NCBI RefSeq assembly: GCF_020144665.1
Contig: NZ_JAAHBQ010000033.1
Location: forward strand, 1-59,716
Length of the DNA: 59,716 nucleotides
From: Oscillatoria salina IIICB1
GTDB taxonomy: Bacteria; Cyanobacteriota; Cyanobacteriia; Cyanobacteriales; SIO1D9
Direction: 5' to 3'
Made by a program: the position numbers and the translations under genes. How positions within the stretch are numbered: position 1 is the first letter of the stretch; every line of letters starts with the position of its first letter. This document shows, one piece after another, positions 45,153-55,500 of this stretch. The notes beneath the pieces were generated by a model. It was not told the DNA's origin and did not search any database. It worked only from the letters and a program-made list of their open reading frames with translations.

Positions 45153-45335
45153 CGCCCTAGAAAATTGTTTTAAGTTTTTTGACTATCTTTAGATTATCTC
45201 AGCTTAGGAACTAGGGAGATAAATTTCCACAAGCTTAACTTTTTGAGTTAATTTAGGTAAGTTACACATAATTTGCTTATTTTGTCAAGAGGCAATTGCA
45301 ATTATTAGTAATTCGGAATTTTCTTGAAAAAAAGA

Positions 45336-46034
45336 TTAACTTTTTGTGCTAGAAACAGAAGGAAGTTCTTTGAGACGATAACCCAGACCATAAACTGTTT
45401 TAATTAGATCGGAAGGAGCGCCGACAGCTTTCAATTTCTGGCGCAAACTTTTGATATGAGTTTTGACAGTATCTTCAGTAGGAGTTTCTTCATAAGACCA
45501 AAGATGTTCGAGAATTGTACTGCGACTAAAAACGCGATCGCGGTTGCGTAAAAAGAATTCGAGGAGGCGATATTCTTTAGGAGTCAAAGACAAAATTTTG
45601 CCTTGATATGTAACCTCACAAATATTAGAATCCAGGCGTAAATTTTCCCATTCCAGAATTGGCGGTAAACAAGAATCGGCACGACGTAATAATGCGCGAA
45701 TTCGGGCGGAAAGAACTTCTAAATCAAAAGGTTTGACAACATAATCATCTGCACCTGCATCAAGTCCAATTATTTTATCATTGCTCGTATCTCGTGCGGT
45801 TAGCAGTAAAATAGGTGTAGTAGAACCTTGTTGACGCAACCTTTTACAAATAGTAATTCCATCAATTTCAGGTAACATTAGATCGAGCAAAATTAAGTCA
45901 TAAGTGTATAACTGAGTTAACTCCCAGCCAACTTGTCCATTATTAGCAACATCAACCAAATAATTATGATCCGTGAGATATTCTTGCAAGGCTTCAGTTA
46001 CTCTTTCGTCATCTTCAATGAGTAGTAATTTCAT
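45336..46034 (-). CDS. OmpR/PhoB-family response regulator
   Basis: A 232-residue regulator. The receiver domain (1-115) has acidic Asp8/Asp9, phospho-acceptor Asp51 in LLDLMLPEIDG, Thr79 in LLTARD and Lys101 in VVKPFD. The winged-helix DNA-binding domain (130-225) ends TVYGLGYRLKE. It starts six bases after the stop of the PhoD-like phosphatase, so the two are co-transcribed. No histidine kinase is nearby. A phosphate-related role is only an inference from the neighbour. Confidence 0.9.
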   Translation of the reverse strand: MKLLLIEDDERVTEALQEYLTDHNYLVDVANNGQVGWELTQLYTYDLILLDLMLPEIDGITICKRLRQQGSTTPILLLTARDTSNDKIIGLDAGADDYVVKPFDLEVLSARIRALLRRADSCLPPILEWENLRLDSNICEVTYQGKILSLTPKEYRLLEFFLRNRDRVFSRSTILEHLWSYEETPTEDTVKTHIKSLRQKLKAVGAPSDLIKTVYGLGYRLKELPSVSSTKS

Positions 46035-46040
46035 CGAAAA

Positions 46041-48512
46041 TTAGTCCCTAGATTGTGTGACTCGATCTCGGTTAACGATCTGTAGCTGCGGTGATGAGGT
46101 AGGCATATTTAAAGGCACAAAATATCTGCTATAAACTGTACTGCTTGGTTGCCAAATTGGATGCCAATAAATATCTTGAATCACAGCTTTAGTATCGTCA
46201 TTTTCTGACCATTGAAAAGAGACAACACTGAAATTGTTGTGTCCGACAATTTCTTCTCCTTCTTGCAACCAGCGATTTCGCCATAACCAAGAAACAGAAT
46301 TTTTCAAGATTTGCAGCGAGATTGGTTGCTGTTGGTTTGGAGACGATGGGTGTCGTTTTCCCCACGGTACAACTTGTGCTGGTTGCCTTTTAATCCATTG
46401 TATTTGATATTCCCAATCTGGGAGCGATCGCCAGTCGCTTACTTCAACTTTCCAAGACATTTCCCAGTTTCCTTGGGGAGAAACAATTTGACGCAAAATC
46501 GGACCTTGACTAGGAACTTCTACCTTCTGCATTCGCACTCGTTCCGGGGTAGTAATCATCTCTACCAATTCAGGTGGCTCATGCCATCCTGCCCAAGTCG
46601 TAGATTGCTCTGGTAAAATTGATTTTACTTTTGTATGGGCGAAATAGGTCGTTAATTCCCCATTTTTAAAGGCGCTAGAAGTTAATTGTACTAATATCCC
46701 AGGACGATCTAACACTTTAGAATTAGCTTGAGAACTCGCCCAGTAGTTCAGACGAACTGCACAACCAAAATGAATATCGCCAGAAAGAATGATGACACGC
46801 GATCGTCTTGCGAACAAAGTCGCCAATAGTTTACTAAACGCAACATTATTAAAATTCCAAGAGTCGCCGACATCAGAATTAAAAACGCGATCGCGTTCTA
46901 AATCTAAGCTTTGAAACTTATCTATTACCGACAAACTAACTAAATTAGTTGGGACAACTACGAAACTAGCCTCAATTTTTCTTCCTTGTTTTTGCTTTAA
47001 AAAATCCGTTTCCGCAAAAGGTTTTTCTAATTGTTCGTGAAAAGCTGTTGGACAAAGTAACATCGGCGGATCGGTCGTTTTTCCTTGAGGATAACCGCGC
47101 CAATTTCTTGTATCCAACATAATTACTTCATGACGGAAACTTCTAATCGTATAATGCCATTGAATAAGTTTAGTGCGATCGGCATCATCGCGATCTAAAA
47201 TCCAGACATTCTCATCAAGTTTTTGTTTTGGTAAACCTGTTTGTAGATCGATTGGTGGTATACCTAAATACTTAGTTATTTGTGCTTCAATTACTTTATC
47301 TGTACCTCTGGAAATTGACCATTTTTCAGCAGCTTGTAAGAGTTTTTCTCCTGTTTCTTCATTAGTAAATTGTTCGGGAGTATTGCCCCAAGCTTGAAAA
47401 ATTGCATAAGCTAACATCGCATTTTGTACTACTCGCCTTCCCAAAGGTTTACTTAGCACTCGATGACACCATTCGCGATTCAGATACCAATCATCAGTAA
47501 CATCATGATCGTCGCAAATTGTGTAAGTTGAGACATTAGCGATCGCGCGTCTTACTTTCCATAACTCGCTAGCAAACTCGGCAATTTCTTTAGCTTCTTT
47601 CTCCCAATACTTGACTTTTTTAGGGTCTTGGTGTATTGCTTGCCCATCAGGAAAAGTATTACCCCAAAATACAGGCGACCACGCTAACAAATAAGCAGCA
47701 TAATATTCACCCAAACTAAACAAATGACTTTTTGCTTTATCAGGTTTGTCATACAACATTGCCGTTAAACCAGCAAATTTTTCAGCAATTTCAGTGCGTT
47801 CTCCTGGTTTTAACTGACTTGGTGTTTTATAGTCTTCATTTGCTAGAGGAAGCTTTTCTTCCCAACCCAATAAAACATCGCCAACTTGTGATGCTTTCCA
47901 CAACATTGGATCGGCTACATCATCACCATAAATTTGATCGCCTGTCAAGAACAATTGCTGCGGTCGCGAATGAGGTTCGCTGGCAAAATGTTCGATAAAA
48001 TAATCTAAAAGTGGCAGTGCATCCTTGCCACCTCCGTGAGGTTTACGACAAGAACCATGCACGATTTTCAAATGATTCAAATCGTCTGGCGGCATGGCAA
48101 AAGTCGGCAAATTATGCTCAAAATAGCTAACAGTAGTATAGGGAAAAATGCCTGATAAATTTAAAGCTTGGGGAAGAGTTCTTTCTGTACCGCCAAAATC
48201 GAGGTCATAAGCATAAATTTGACTGGGTTCGAGTAGTTCGTTATTAACAGTTATTGCGGTAACAGCAACGATATGTAAATGATTACCAACAGCAACAGTT
48301 GTGCGCGAACCAGCTAAGATTAAATCCTCAATAATCGAACCACGTCCATTGGCAGTTTTATATACTTTTAAACTAACTGAACGAGACTCTTTTAAAGCTA
48401 GCCAAACCGTAACAGAATCTGGTTCAGTGCGCCGTAAAATTGGACCCGCTAAAATTAGTGGTAAATTAGCTAAATCAATCCTAAATGAATCTTTTTGGGA
48501 TGAGGTAGACAT
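46041..48512 (-). CDS. PhoD-like metallophosphatase
   Basis: An 823-residue protein of the PhoD-like phosphatase superfamily. Metal-site segments are visible: VHGSCRKPHGGG, LFLTGDQIYGDDVADP, TICDDHDVTDDWY and VIILSGDIHFGCAV. It is much longer than Bacillus PhoD and has an extra C-terminal beta region of about 200 residues. I see no clear signal peptide, so a cytoplasmic or membrane-associated location is possible. The substrate, whether phosphodiester or polyphosphate, is unknown. Confidence 0.85.
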   Translation of the reverse strand: MSTSSQKDSFRIDLANLPLILAGPILRRTEPDSVTVWLALKESRSVSLKVYKTANGRGSIIEDLILAGSRTTVAVGNHLHIVAVTAITVNNELLEPSQIYAYDLDFGGTERTLPQALNLSGIFPYTTVSYFEHNLPTFAMPPDDLNHLKIVHGSCRKPHGGGKDALPLLDYFIEHFASEPHSRPQQLFLTGDQIYGDDVADPMLWKASQVGDVLLGWEEKLPLANEDYKTPSQLKPGERTEIAEKFAGLTAMLYDKPDKAKSHLFSLGEYYAAYLLAWSPVFWGNTFPDGQAIHQDPKKVKYWEKEAKEIAEFASELWKVRRAIANVSTYTICDDHDVTDDWYLNREWCHRVLSKPLGRRVVQNAMLAYAIFQAWGNTPEQFTNEETGEKLLQAAEKWSISRGTDKVIEAQITKYLGIPPIDLQTGLPKQKLDENVWILDRDDADRTKLIQWHYTIRSFRHEVIMLDTRNWRGYPQGKTTDPPMLLCPTAFHEQLEKPFAETDFLKQKQGRKIEASFVVVPTNLVSLSVIDKFQSLDLERDRVFNSDVGDSWNFNNVAFSKLLATLFARRSRVIILSGDIHFGCAVRLNYWASSQANSKVLDRPGILVQLTSSAFKNGELTTYFAHTKVKSILPEQSTTWAGWHEPPELVEMITTPERVRMQKVEVPSQGPILRQIVSPQGNWEMSWKVEVSDWRSLPDWEYQIQWIKRQPAQVVPWGKRHPSSPNQQQPISLQILKNSVSWLWRNRWLQEGEEIVGHNNFSVVSFQWSENDDTKAVIQDIYWHPIWQPSSTVYSRYFVPLNMPTSSPQLQIVNRDRVTQSRD

Positions 48513-49049
48513 AGAAATAAATTTTGCAAATTTGGCGATCGCCGTTTACGGCGCTGGCGTTAGCCAATCGCGCTTCAGCTATGATAGTTTTTCAGCAGTT
48601 TTGCACCAGTTTCCGCGAATTTCGAGTTAAGAAACTAGCGATTTCCTCTATTATGCTACGAAGTTAGAGGGCGCGCCATACAAAAGATAAGATGCTTCTA
48701 TCCAGTTAGCGGGATCTAGCTTCACACTTCTTATCTTTTCGCTCATATTTCTTAAACCTCAATTATCTAGTCTACCTCAGCAGACTTAATTTTTTAGCCT
48801 CATGCTTCAAGCATAAAGTCACCTATACACCTCAAGTCCCTATTGTAAAGGGAAAAGCAGAGACTAAAGAGGATATACTCAAATATTATCTGAGTCTCAA
48901 AGCAACTATTCTTTATATTTTCTTCCTTTAATTTGGCATAACTTGAACAGTATAATTATTTAATCAAAATAACTCTTTTTCTGACACGGACTTAGCTAAA
49001 AATCTAGCTAGCTTCGATCGCCTGCCGAAAAAAATTCTGTTGAAAAGCG
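48513..49049. other. Intergenic region upstream of the FHA operon
   Basis: It contains an 11-bp inverted repeat, AAAAGATAAGA (48682-48692) with TCTTATCTTTT (48729-48739), around a GC-richer centre. It could be an RNA element, operator or mobile palindrome. Short open frames here are not supported as genes. Confidence 0.5.
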
Positions 49050-50312
49050 ATGAAACTCAAAGTTTCCTACGAACAAACAGGTCAAAGTTGGACACTCAAG
49101 CCTAACCGGGAGTATGTTGTTGGTAGCGGTGAAGACTGCGATATTTTTCTACCCAATGTCTCCGTAGTTTCAGAACGCCATTTAAAGTTTAGCTTCAATC
49201 AATTAAAAAATACTTGGCATTTATACGATTTGGGTAGTAGTAGCGGCACATTTGTTGAGAATATACCAGTAACAGATTACGCGATCGCTGCCCCGACGAA
49301 CATTAGAATTGCTAGTGGAATCTTTCTCGTTGCTACCCCAATTCCTGATACAGCTTCGCCAACATCTGCACCACCAGCGCCACCACCTATTTATACCCCA
49401 CCTACTCTAGATTCTCGCCTGCCACCACCGCCAGTAGTTCCTAACTCGACACCAGGAATACCTGTAACTACCAACAGAAATTCAGCCATTAATAAAGATA
49501 ATCAAAATCAAAATTTAACCAGGAAAAGCTCAAGTTCGCAACCAACTCCTAAACCTAAGCTGTCTCCCCTACCAGTATTAACTTGGAAAGAATATGTTGA
49601 CAAACAAGTTAAAAAACAGCTTGATGTGTCCTCCTCAACAGCTACTAAGTTTTGCTTAATTACTGGTTTTCGTAATACACCTTGGATTAGAGAGTATGGA
49701 CAAACTGGTTTTAGAGCTTTTGATGGTTATATAATTCCTAATTTCCAAGGTTCAGTAGATCGAGTAATTGCAGAGATCGAAGATAATTTAGGTCAACTCA
49801 GACAAGATGAAGATACTGATTGTTTTATTGCTAAACTGACAGATGCTCACATTGCTGACTCGGCTACACAAAAATTCTTAGGTGTAGAATTATTTCCTAT
49901 CCGCCGGGGAATAGTACAAAGAGGTGACTATCGAAGATTTTGCGTAGTTGCTTATCATCGAGTAAGAACTTATTTACTCGTAGAAAAATATGGTTCCGAT
50001 TTGTTTGTAAGTTGGATTACCAGATTTGAACCCCAGCCAACTCCAGTAATCATGATTGTGTGGGCGTTAGTAGCAAGTTTGTTGGCGATCGTCCTTGGTT
50101 CCACTAGCCAAAACTTTTTCTTATTTTTACTGTTTCCTTTAATTTGGTGGGAGATTTATATTCTTACACCAATAATTATGGAATCAATGGGAATTCTGCC
50201 TAAAAAAGCAAATGCCCGTTTGATTATTGGCTTGTTAGTTGTACCTAGTTTTTTCTTAATCTCAATAATGGCTGGAGTTTCTGCCCTAGGAAGTTGGTTT
50301 AATTACTACTAA
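49050..50312 (+). CDS. FHA-domain membrane protein
   Basis: A 420-residue protein, first in a seven-gene operon. Residues 1-95 are a forkhead-associated domain with VGSGEDCDI, VSERHLKF and LGSSSGTFV, which in the family binds phosphothreonine. Residues 100-180 are a Pro/Ser/Thr-rich linker. Residues 185-325 form a globular alpha/beta domain not recognised. Three or four membrane helices close the protein (about 335-355, 357-380, 393-415). No kinase with full catalytic residues is in the operon, but two active kinases lie 17-24 kb away. Confidence 0.8.
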   Translation: MKLKVSYEQTGQSWTLKPNREYVVGSGEDCDIFLPNVSVVSERHLKFSFNQLKNTWHLYDLGSSSGTFVENIPVTDYAIAAPTNIRIASGIFLVATPIPDTASPTSAPPAPPPIYTPPTLDSRLPPPPVVPNSTPGIPVTTNRNSAINKDNQNQNLTRKSSSSQPTPKPKLSPLPVLTWKEYVDKQVKKQLDVSSSTATKFCLITGFRNTPWIREYGQTGFRAFDGYIIPNFQGSVDRVIAEIEDNLGQLRQDEDTDCFIAKLTDAHIADSATQKFLGVELFPIRRGIVQRGDYRRFCVVAYHRVRTYLLVEKYGSDLFVSWITRFEPQPTPVIMIVWALVASLLAIVLGSTSQNFFLFLLFPLIWWEIYILTPIIMESMGILPKKANARLIIGLLVVPSFFLISIMAGVSALGSWFNYY

Positions 50313-50450
50313 TACTAAGATAACTCCTGCAAGGAAAGCAAATTTATTTGCCAATCAGTTTAGTTAAAGTTTATTCCTAGGTGTGATTTACAAATTAAGA
50401 GCGTGTAAATAAAGAACAAGTGAAATTAATTCAAACAAGGTGCTAAAGTT

Positions 50451-50714
50451 ATGCAATGGTTGTTAGCTACTATCGGCGGACTATTACCAATAATAGGAAT
50501 TGTTGGACTTTTCTTTTTTTTGAGACAACGTAAAGCACAAGAATACGATATACCGCCACTAGATTTAGTTGATGCGAAAAAGTTGGATGATATGGTATCC
50601 AAACAAGTAGAAGAAGTTCTCAGACCGATGTTACAAACAGAAGGTTATACAGAGGAGCAAATTAAGGAAATTTTAACGAGAACTTCTTTAGGGGGAAGAA
50701 CTTTTCGACGCTAA
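50451..50714 (+). CDS. Small single-pass membrane protein
   Basis: An 87-residue protein. Residues 2-25 are one membrane helix (WLLATIGGLLPIIGIVGLFF), followed by RQRK, which favours a cytoplasmic C-terminus. Residues 45-80 are a charged helix. No family is recognised. It is the second gene of the FHA-HerA operon. Confidence 0.6.
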   Translation: MQWLLATIGGLLPIIGIVGLFFFLRQRKAQEYDIPPLDLVDAKKLDDMVSKQVEEVLRPMLQTEGYTEEQIKEILTRTSLGGRTFRR

Positions 50715-50772
50715 TTTTTTCTTTTATTTCTAACGAAGAGAGAAACAGTAATTTAGCTAAAGGGGGAAATTA

Positions 50773-51201
50773 ATGAATTCTCCAATAATTTTATTACAAG
50801 AAATAAACGAGGAAATATCCCCAACTGAGTTGTGGGAAGCCGCAAAAATATGTCTCAAAATAGGCAAATTAAATCAATCACTGACTCTTGCTTACAAGAT
50901 TGTGCAGGAAGATTCAACTCAACAAGAAAACTACCAAAAACATTATCTAGAAGCGATCGAATTAGGAGCAGAATTTGCGGAAGAAATCGGTGATTATCCG
51001 AGAGCAGCCTATTATTGGGAGCAAATGACGCAACACCAACCGAATGATAGTAATGCTTGGTATGGTTTAGGTATTGCTAAAGCAAATTTGCGAGATTATC
51101 AAGGAGCAGAAAGAGCTTTAAATCAGTGTTTGCAGTTACAACCAGGAAATAGTAACGCGCGATCGCATTTACTCGAAATTCAGCAACTTCTCCAACGGTG
51201 A
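50773..51201 (+). CDS. TPR-repeat protein
   Basis: A 142-residue helical protein with two to three tetratricopeptide repeats. The best is NAWYGLGIAKANLRDYQGAERALNQ-like, near residues 90-125. It probably acts as an adaptor for other operon products. Its TGA overlaps the GTG start of the pseudokinase gene, indicating coupled translation. Confidence 0.75.
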   Translation: MNSPIILLQEINEEISPTELWEAAKICLKIGKLNQSLTLAYKIVQEDSTQQENYQKHYLEAIELGAEFAEEIGDYPRAAYYWEQMTQHQPNDSNAWYGLGIAKANLRDYQGAERALNQCLQLQPGNSNARSHLLEIQQLLQR

Positions 51202-52520
51202 CAACTATGCAAGAAGCATCTGAAGCTACAACCTACCGCACTTTACTTGCTCAAAAGCAAGGTAAAGGATTTTCTGAGTTTCAGGTAACAGAAATTTTGC
51301 AGCAAGTGCTACCTCAACTCAGTCAATTACACAATCAAGGGAGAGTACATGGAAAAATTTCTTTGGATACACTGGCAAAAAAGGGTAATCAAGTAATCTT
51401 ATTGGCTTCCTCAACTGTTAGTAATGGTAGCATTTCCCAAGATATTTATGACTTGGGTGCAGTGGCGATCGCGTTACTAACAGGTAAATCTTTTCCTGAC
51501 AATAACTTGAATTGGGACGACTATTGCGTTGTTAGCGATCGATTTGTGCAAGTTATTAATTGGGCTGTTGCCTCTCTACCGGAAAATCGTTTCGCCTCAG
51601 CCGCAGCATTTTTATCAACACTAAATTCTCTTAATTCTCGCGAAATTATCCTACCGTCAACAACAGTTTCTACACCGATTGAATCTACCGTTGTTTCTCC
51701 TCCCCAAAAAGCTAAGTTCTCACTTAAATTTTGCTTTTATTTAGTCCTAGGTTTTAGTATCCCAGTATGGGTAGCAATTTCTATAGCACCTTTTTTCACT
51801 TCCTCAACTAAAGTAAAAGAATCAATAGCTAAAAAAACTATAGCGATAATTAATCATACTCAAATTGACAAATATAGAAACGAATATAGTTTTTATCCTT
51901 TCTTAGCAGAAGTACCTATAGGAGAAATAAACACAGATAACTATGAATTTGAAGTCTACCTCATAGATCCGGATCGGGCGATCGCTACCGCTACTGCAAA
52001 GAGAAAAAAGATTCGTAGCTTAACAGCAATAACCTTTAGTGATGGCAGTGTAGTTAGGAGCGAAATTTGTATTACCAACGAACCTTCCCTTGCACCTCCT
52101 AGAATACCAGATCTTAGTGGCAACATCATACAATGTCCACCCGGATCTTCTCCCCTTTCAGGTAATTCTAGTAGTCAAGTTCCCATTATCAAACCAGATC
52201 CAGATCGATTTGTGATCGAACATTATGACTTACTTATGCAACGAGAATATGAAACTACTTGGAATAACCTAACGCCAGAATTTCAAGTTAAAGCCGGGGG
52301 GTTTTCAGAATATGCCAATTGGTGGAACAAAGTCAACAAAATAGAATATACAAACGTTTATACTGTTTCTAGGAGTGACGAGCAAGCTATAGTAAATGCT
52401 CAACTGAAATATTACTTGAAAAATGGCACAGTTTATCGAGATACCAAAACACAAATTTACTTGCAGTGGAATCAAAATAATCGCCACTGGCAATTCAAAA
52501 ACAAACTAGAACCCAACTAA
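51198..52520 (+). CDS. Pseudokinase / pilin-like / NTF2-like membrane protein
   Basis: A 440-residue protein (GTG at 51198 overlapping the previous stop; ATG at 51207 is an alternative). Residues 25-145 resemble only the C-lobe of a Ser/Thr kinase: the catalytic loop HRDxKxxN is replaced by HGKISLDTL at 51-59, DFG is missing, and DIYDLGAVAIALLTGK matches subdomain IX. A membrane helix lies at about 176-200. Residues about 205-298 resemble cyanobacterial pilin-like G/H domains (NYEFEVYLIDPDRAIATATA and IRSLTAITF). Residues about 335-438 look NTF2-like. I infer a catalytically dead kinase fold inside and a sensory or structural part outside. Confidence 0.7.
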   Translation: MTTMQEASEATTYRTLLAQKQGKGFSEFQVTEILQQVLPQLSQLHNQGRVHGKISLDTLAKKGNQVILLASSTVSNGSISQDIYDLGAVAIALLTGKSFPDNNLNWDDYCVVSDRFVQVINWAVASLPENRFASAAAFLSTLNSLNSREIILPSTTVSTPIESTVVSPPQKAKFSLKFCFYLVLGFSIPVWVAISIAPFFTSSTKVKESIAKKTIAIINHTQIDKYRNEYSFYPFLAEVPIGEINTDNYEFEVYLIDPDRAIATATAKRKKIRSLTAITFSDGSVVRSEICITNEPSLAPPRIPDLSGNIIQCPPGSSPLSGNSSSQVPIIKPDPDRFVIEHYDLLMQREYETTWNNLTPEFQVKAGGFSEYANWWNKVNKIEYTNVYTVSRSDEQAIVNAQLKYYLKNGTVYRDTKTQIYLQWNQNNRHWQFKNKLEPN

Positions 52521-52551
52521 TTTTTTGCTAATAAAACATCTTGATTTAACA

Positions 52552-55500
52552 ATGATTAATAGCCTGAGTAAATGGGAAACAACCACTGCCCCAGCAGTAG
52601 CAGTTGAAACTACAGAGACACAAAATATTGTCGTTTTTTGGGGAGTGATAATTCCGGCTATTCCAGATTTGATTTCCCTGGAACGAGCTCGCACAGGAAT
52701 GAGTTACGAAACGGCACTAAATCAACTGCTACAAACCCAAAAACTTTGGATACAACAACTACACGGAGAAAGTCGCTTTACCCTTTCCTTACGAATTATT
52801 ACAACTGGTGACTCAGAGCAAGATTTGATTTGCGGCATAGTTGGGAAAACTGAAGGGAAAAGTGAGACAGAAACGATTATCGCCGCACGGAACTTTTTCA
52901 ACAAAGTTCGCGATACATTTCCTAACGGTTATCCTCTGGAAGCTTGTCAAAATGCCAATCAACTAGCCTTGCTACGTTTGCCTTTTTTAACTGGAGAAAC
53001 AGGAGATATTCACGATGGATTAACCGCAGGAGTAATTGCCGAATTTCGTCGCCAAATTACTCAATTGCAAACTATAACTGCGACTGAAATTCCGGGTCAA
53101 GTAGGGGTACAAATCGATCCTTGGATACCTCAAGTTGGGAATTTTCAAGAATTATTTCGCGCCCTCGTTTGCCATCCTACACCTGCGGCAGTAGCAATTA
53201 ATTTGCGTCCGACTCAACTAACTCGCGAAGAATCAGCTTATATAGCTAACCAAGCCCGACTTTATGCTAATATTGCTAGCGTGAGTCGCACCGAAAGTAG
53301 CCAAAATCGCGTTCTTTCTAGTAGTTTTCAATATCAAGAAAAGCTAATCGAAGCTGAAGCAGCATCCCAAGCCTGGACGAAGTTACAAACCGCTTGGCGT
53401 AATCCGTTTGAAATGACCGTCAGCATTATTTCCCAGTCTAGTTTACCTCAATCAGTGGTTGCTGCCTTGCAAAGTGCGATCGCCGGAACTTCCCCATCTC
53501 CAAGCGCAACTAAAGCCGTAGGAGAAATTATTATCGCCCAACGCGAAGCCCAAAAAATGGCACTGAGGCAGAACTGGGTCGATCTTACTCTACATCACTG
53601 GGCAAATACCTATAACTTAGATCGTTTGCCGTGGTTATTTAGCCCCGAAGAAGTTCACAGCATTTTCCGTTTAGCGATCGCCGATCGCGCAGGTGTTTGG
53701 GGCTTACCTTCCGCCCCTGGCGCTCAAAATGCTCGTCGTCCGAATAAAATCAGAGATATTCCTGCCGATCTTAACCTTGGTGGATTACAACTAAGTAAAA
53801 AACAATTAACTCAACATTTATTAATTTGCGGCGTTCCTGGTAGCGGTAAAACTAACACTTCTCTTTATTTATTAGAGACCTTATGGCGGCAACATCAAGT
53901 TCCTTGGATGGTTTTAGAACCTGCTAAAACTGAATATCGCGGACTAAAAGCGGTTACTTCTTTACAAGATGATTTGCTCATTTTTTCTTTAGGAGACGAA
54001 AGAGTTGCTCCTTTTCGTTTCAATCCCTTTGAATTACCAGAAGGAATTAATTTAGACAGTCATTTAGGTGCATTATTAGATTTATTTTCTGTCTCGATGA
54101 GTATGTGGGGACCTTTACCAAATGTTGTCGAACAACTGATTCAAGAAGCTTATAAGCGCCAAGGGTTTACCATTTTAGGCGACAATAGTAAACTCACTCC
54201 ACCTTGCTTTTCTGACTTAGTTAATTTGATTCCAGAAATTGTCCCTAAATTAGGTTACAAACCAGAAACTACTGATGAAATAACTGCTGCTATTTCAGTA
54301 CGCTTGAATAAGTTTTGTCGTGGTGGTTTAGGACAAATGTTGAATACCACCGAATCATTGAATTTCGACGAACTAATGCGGCATCCAGTAATCTTAGAAA
54401 TGAGCCAGATTACTAACAGCGACGATCGCGCCTTTATTATGGGTTTAATTCTCAATCGCTGCTATCAGTATTGGACAGCGAGACGACACGAAGCAACTGG
54501 AGAATTGAAACATTTGCTCTTAGTAGAAGAAGCACATAACCTCTTAGCCAACGCTTCCGAATCTACCAATCAAGAGCAAGCTAATCCCAAAGGGAAAGCG
54601 GTACGCAACTTTGCCAATATGTTAGCAGAAGTGCGCGGCTTCGGACAAGGAATCGCGATCGCCGAACAAAACCCAGAAGGACTTGTTCCTGATGTTATGG
54701 TCAACACTAACATTAAAATTGCTCATCGCATCGTCGAAGCCAAAAATCGCGAAGCCCTAGCACGTTCTATGTTACTAACTCCCCAACAAGAAAAATCTCT
54801 TGCTTCTCTAGGAGTAGGACAATTTCTTTATTATATCGGCGGTCAAGCTGAACCAAGTGTAACTATTGCACCTAATTTTAAAGACGACATTACAAATGGA
54901 TTTAATCCTCGTCTTACCGATTTAGAAATTAATTCTTGTTTCCAACAATTTCAAGCTAATTATGATTCAGTTTACGCACCTTTGTTCGGTTGTCCTACTG
55001 ATTATAGTTTAGTTAGTTGTATTGAAAAAGGAGCAACTTTAGTCGAAATTATCTCAGAAAATCCCGAATATAAACACCTAAAAAATAAGCTGACTTTACA
55101 ACTTTTAGCCGCACCTTTCGGCGCACCGACAGCCGAACTTGTGCGTCCGATTTTAGGAAGAATTTTGGTATCTAGAGGCGCTAATCATCTAAATTCTCAA
55201 GAAATTAAAGCTATTCTTAGTAGTGCAGTTTCCTTTTTAGCTTGGCAAGCAATCCAAGAAAAAGGTAAAATACACGGATGGCTTGGTCGTCAAAAAAATC
55301 ATGCTCATAAACTTTTAGTTAAAGCTATACTAAGTCCCAATTCTCAAGATTGTAAAAGTTGGATGGGAATTTGTCGGATTCCCCAACATTTATTGGAGTT
55401 GGGATTACCCCATTCAGAGTATACTAAATGTGAAGCACCAGGAGTATTTAGATATGAAAATAAAATGTTGCTGGCTGGCGATCGCAGTTCTTTTTTCGAG

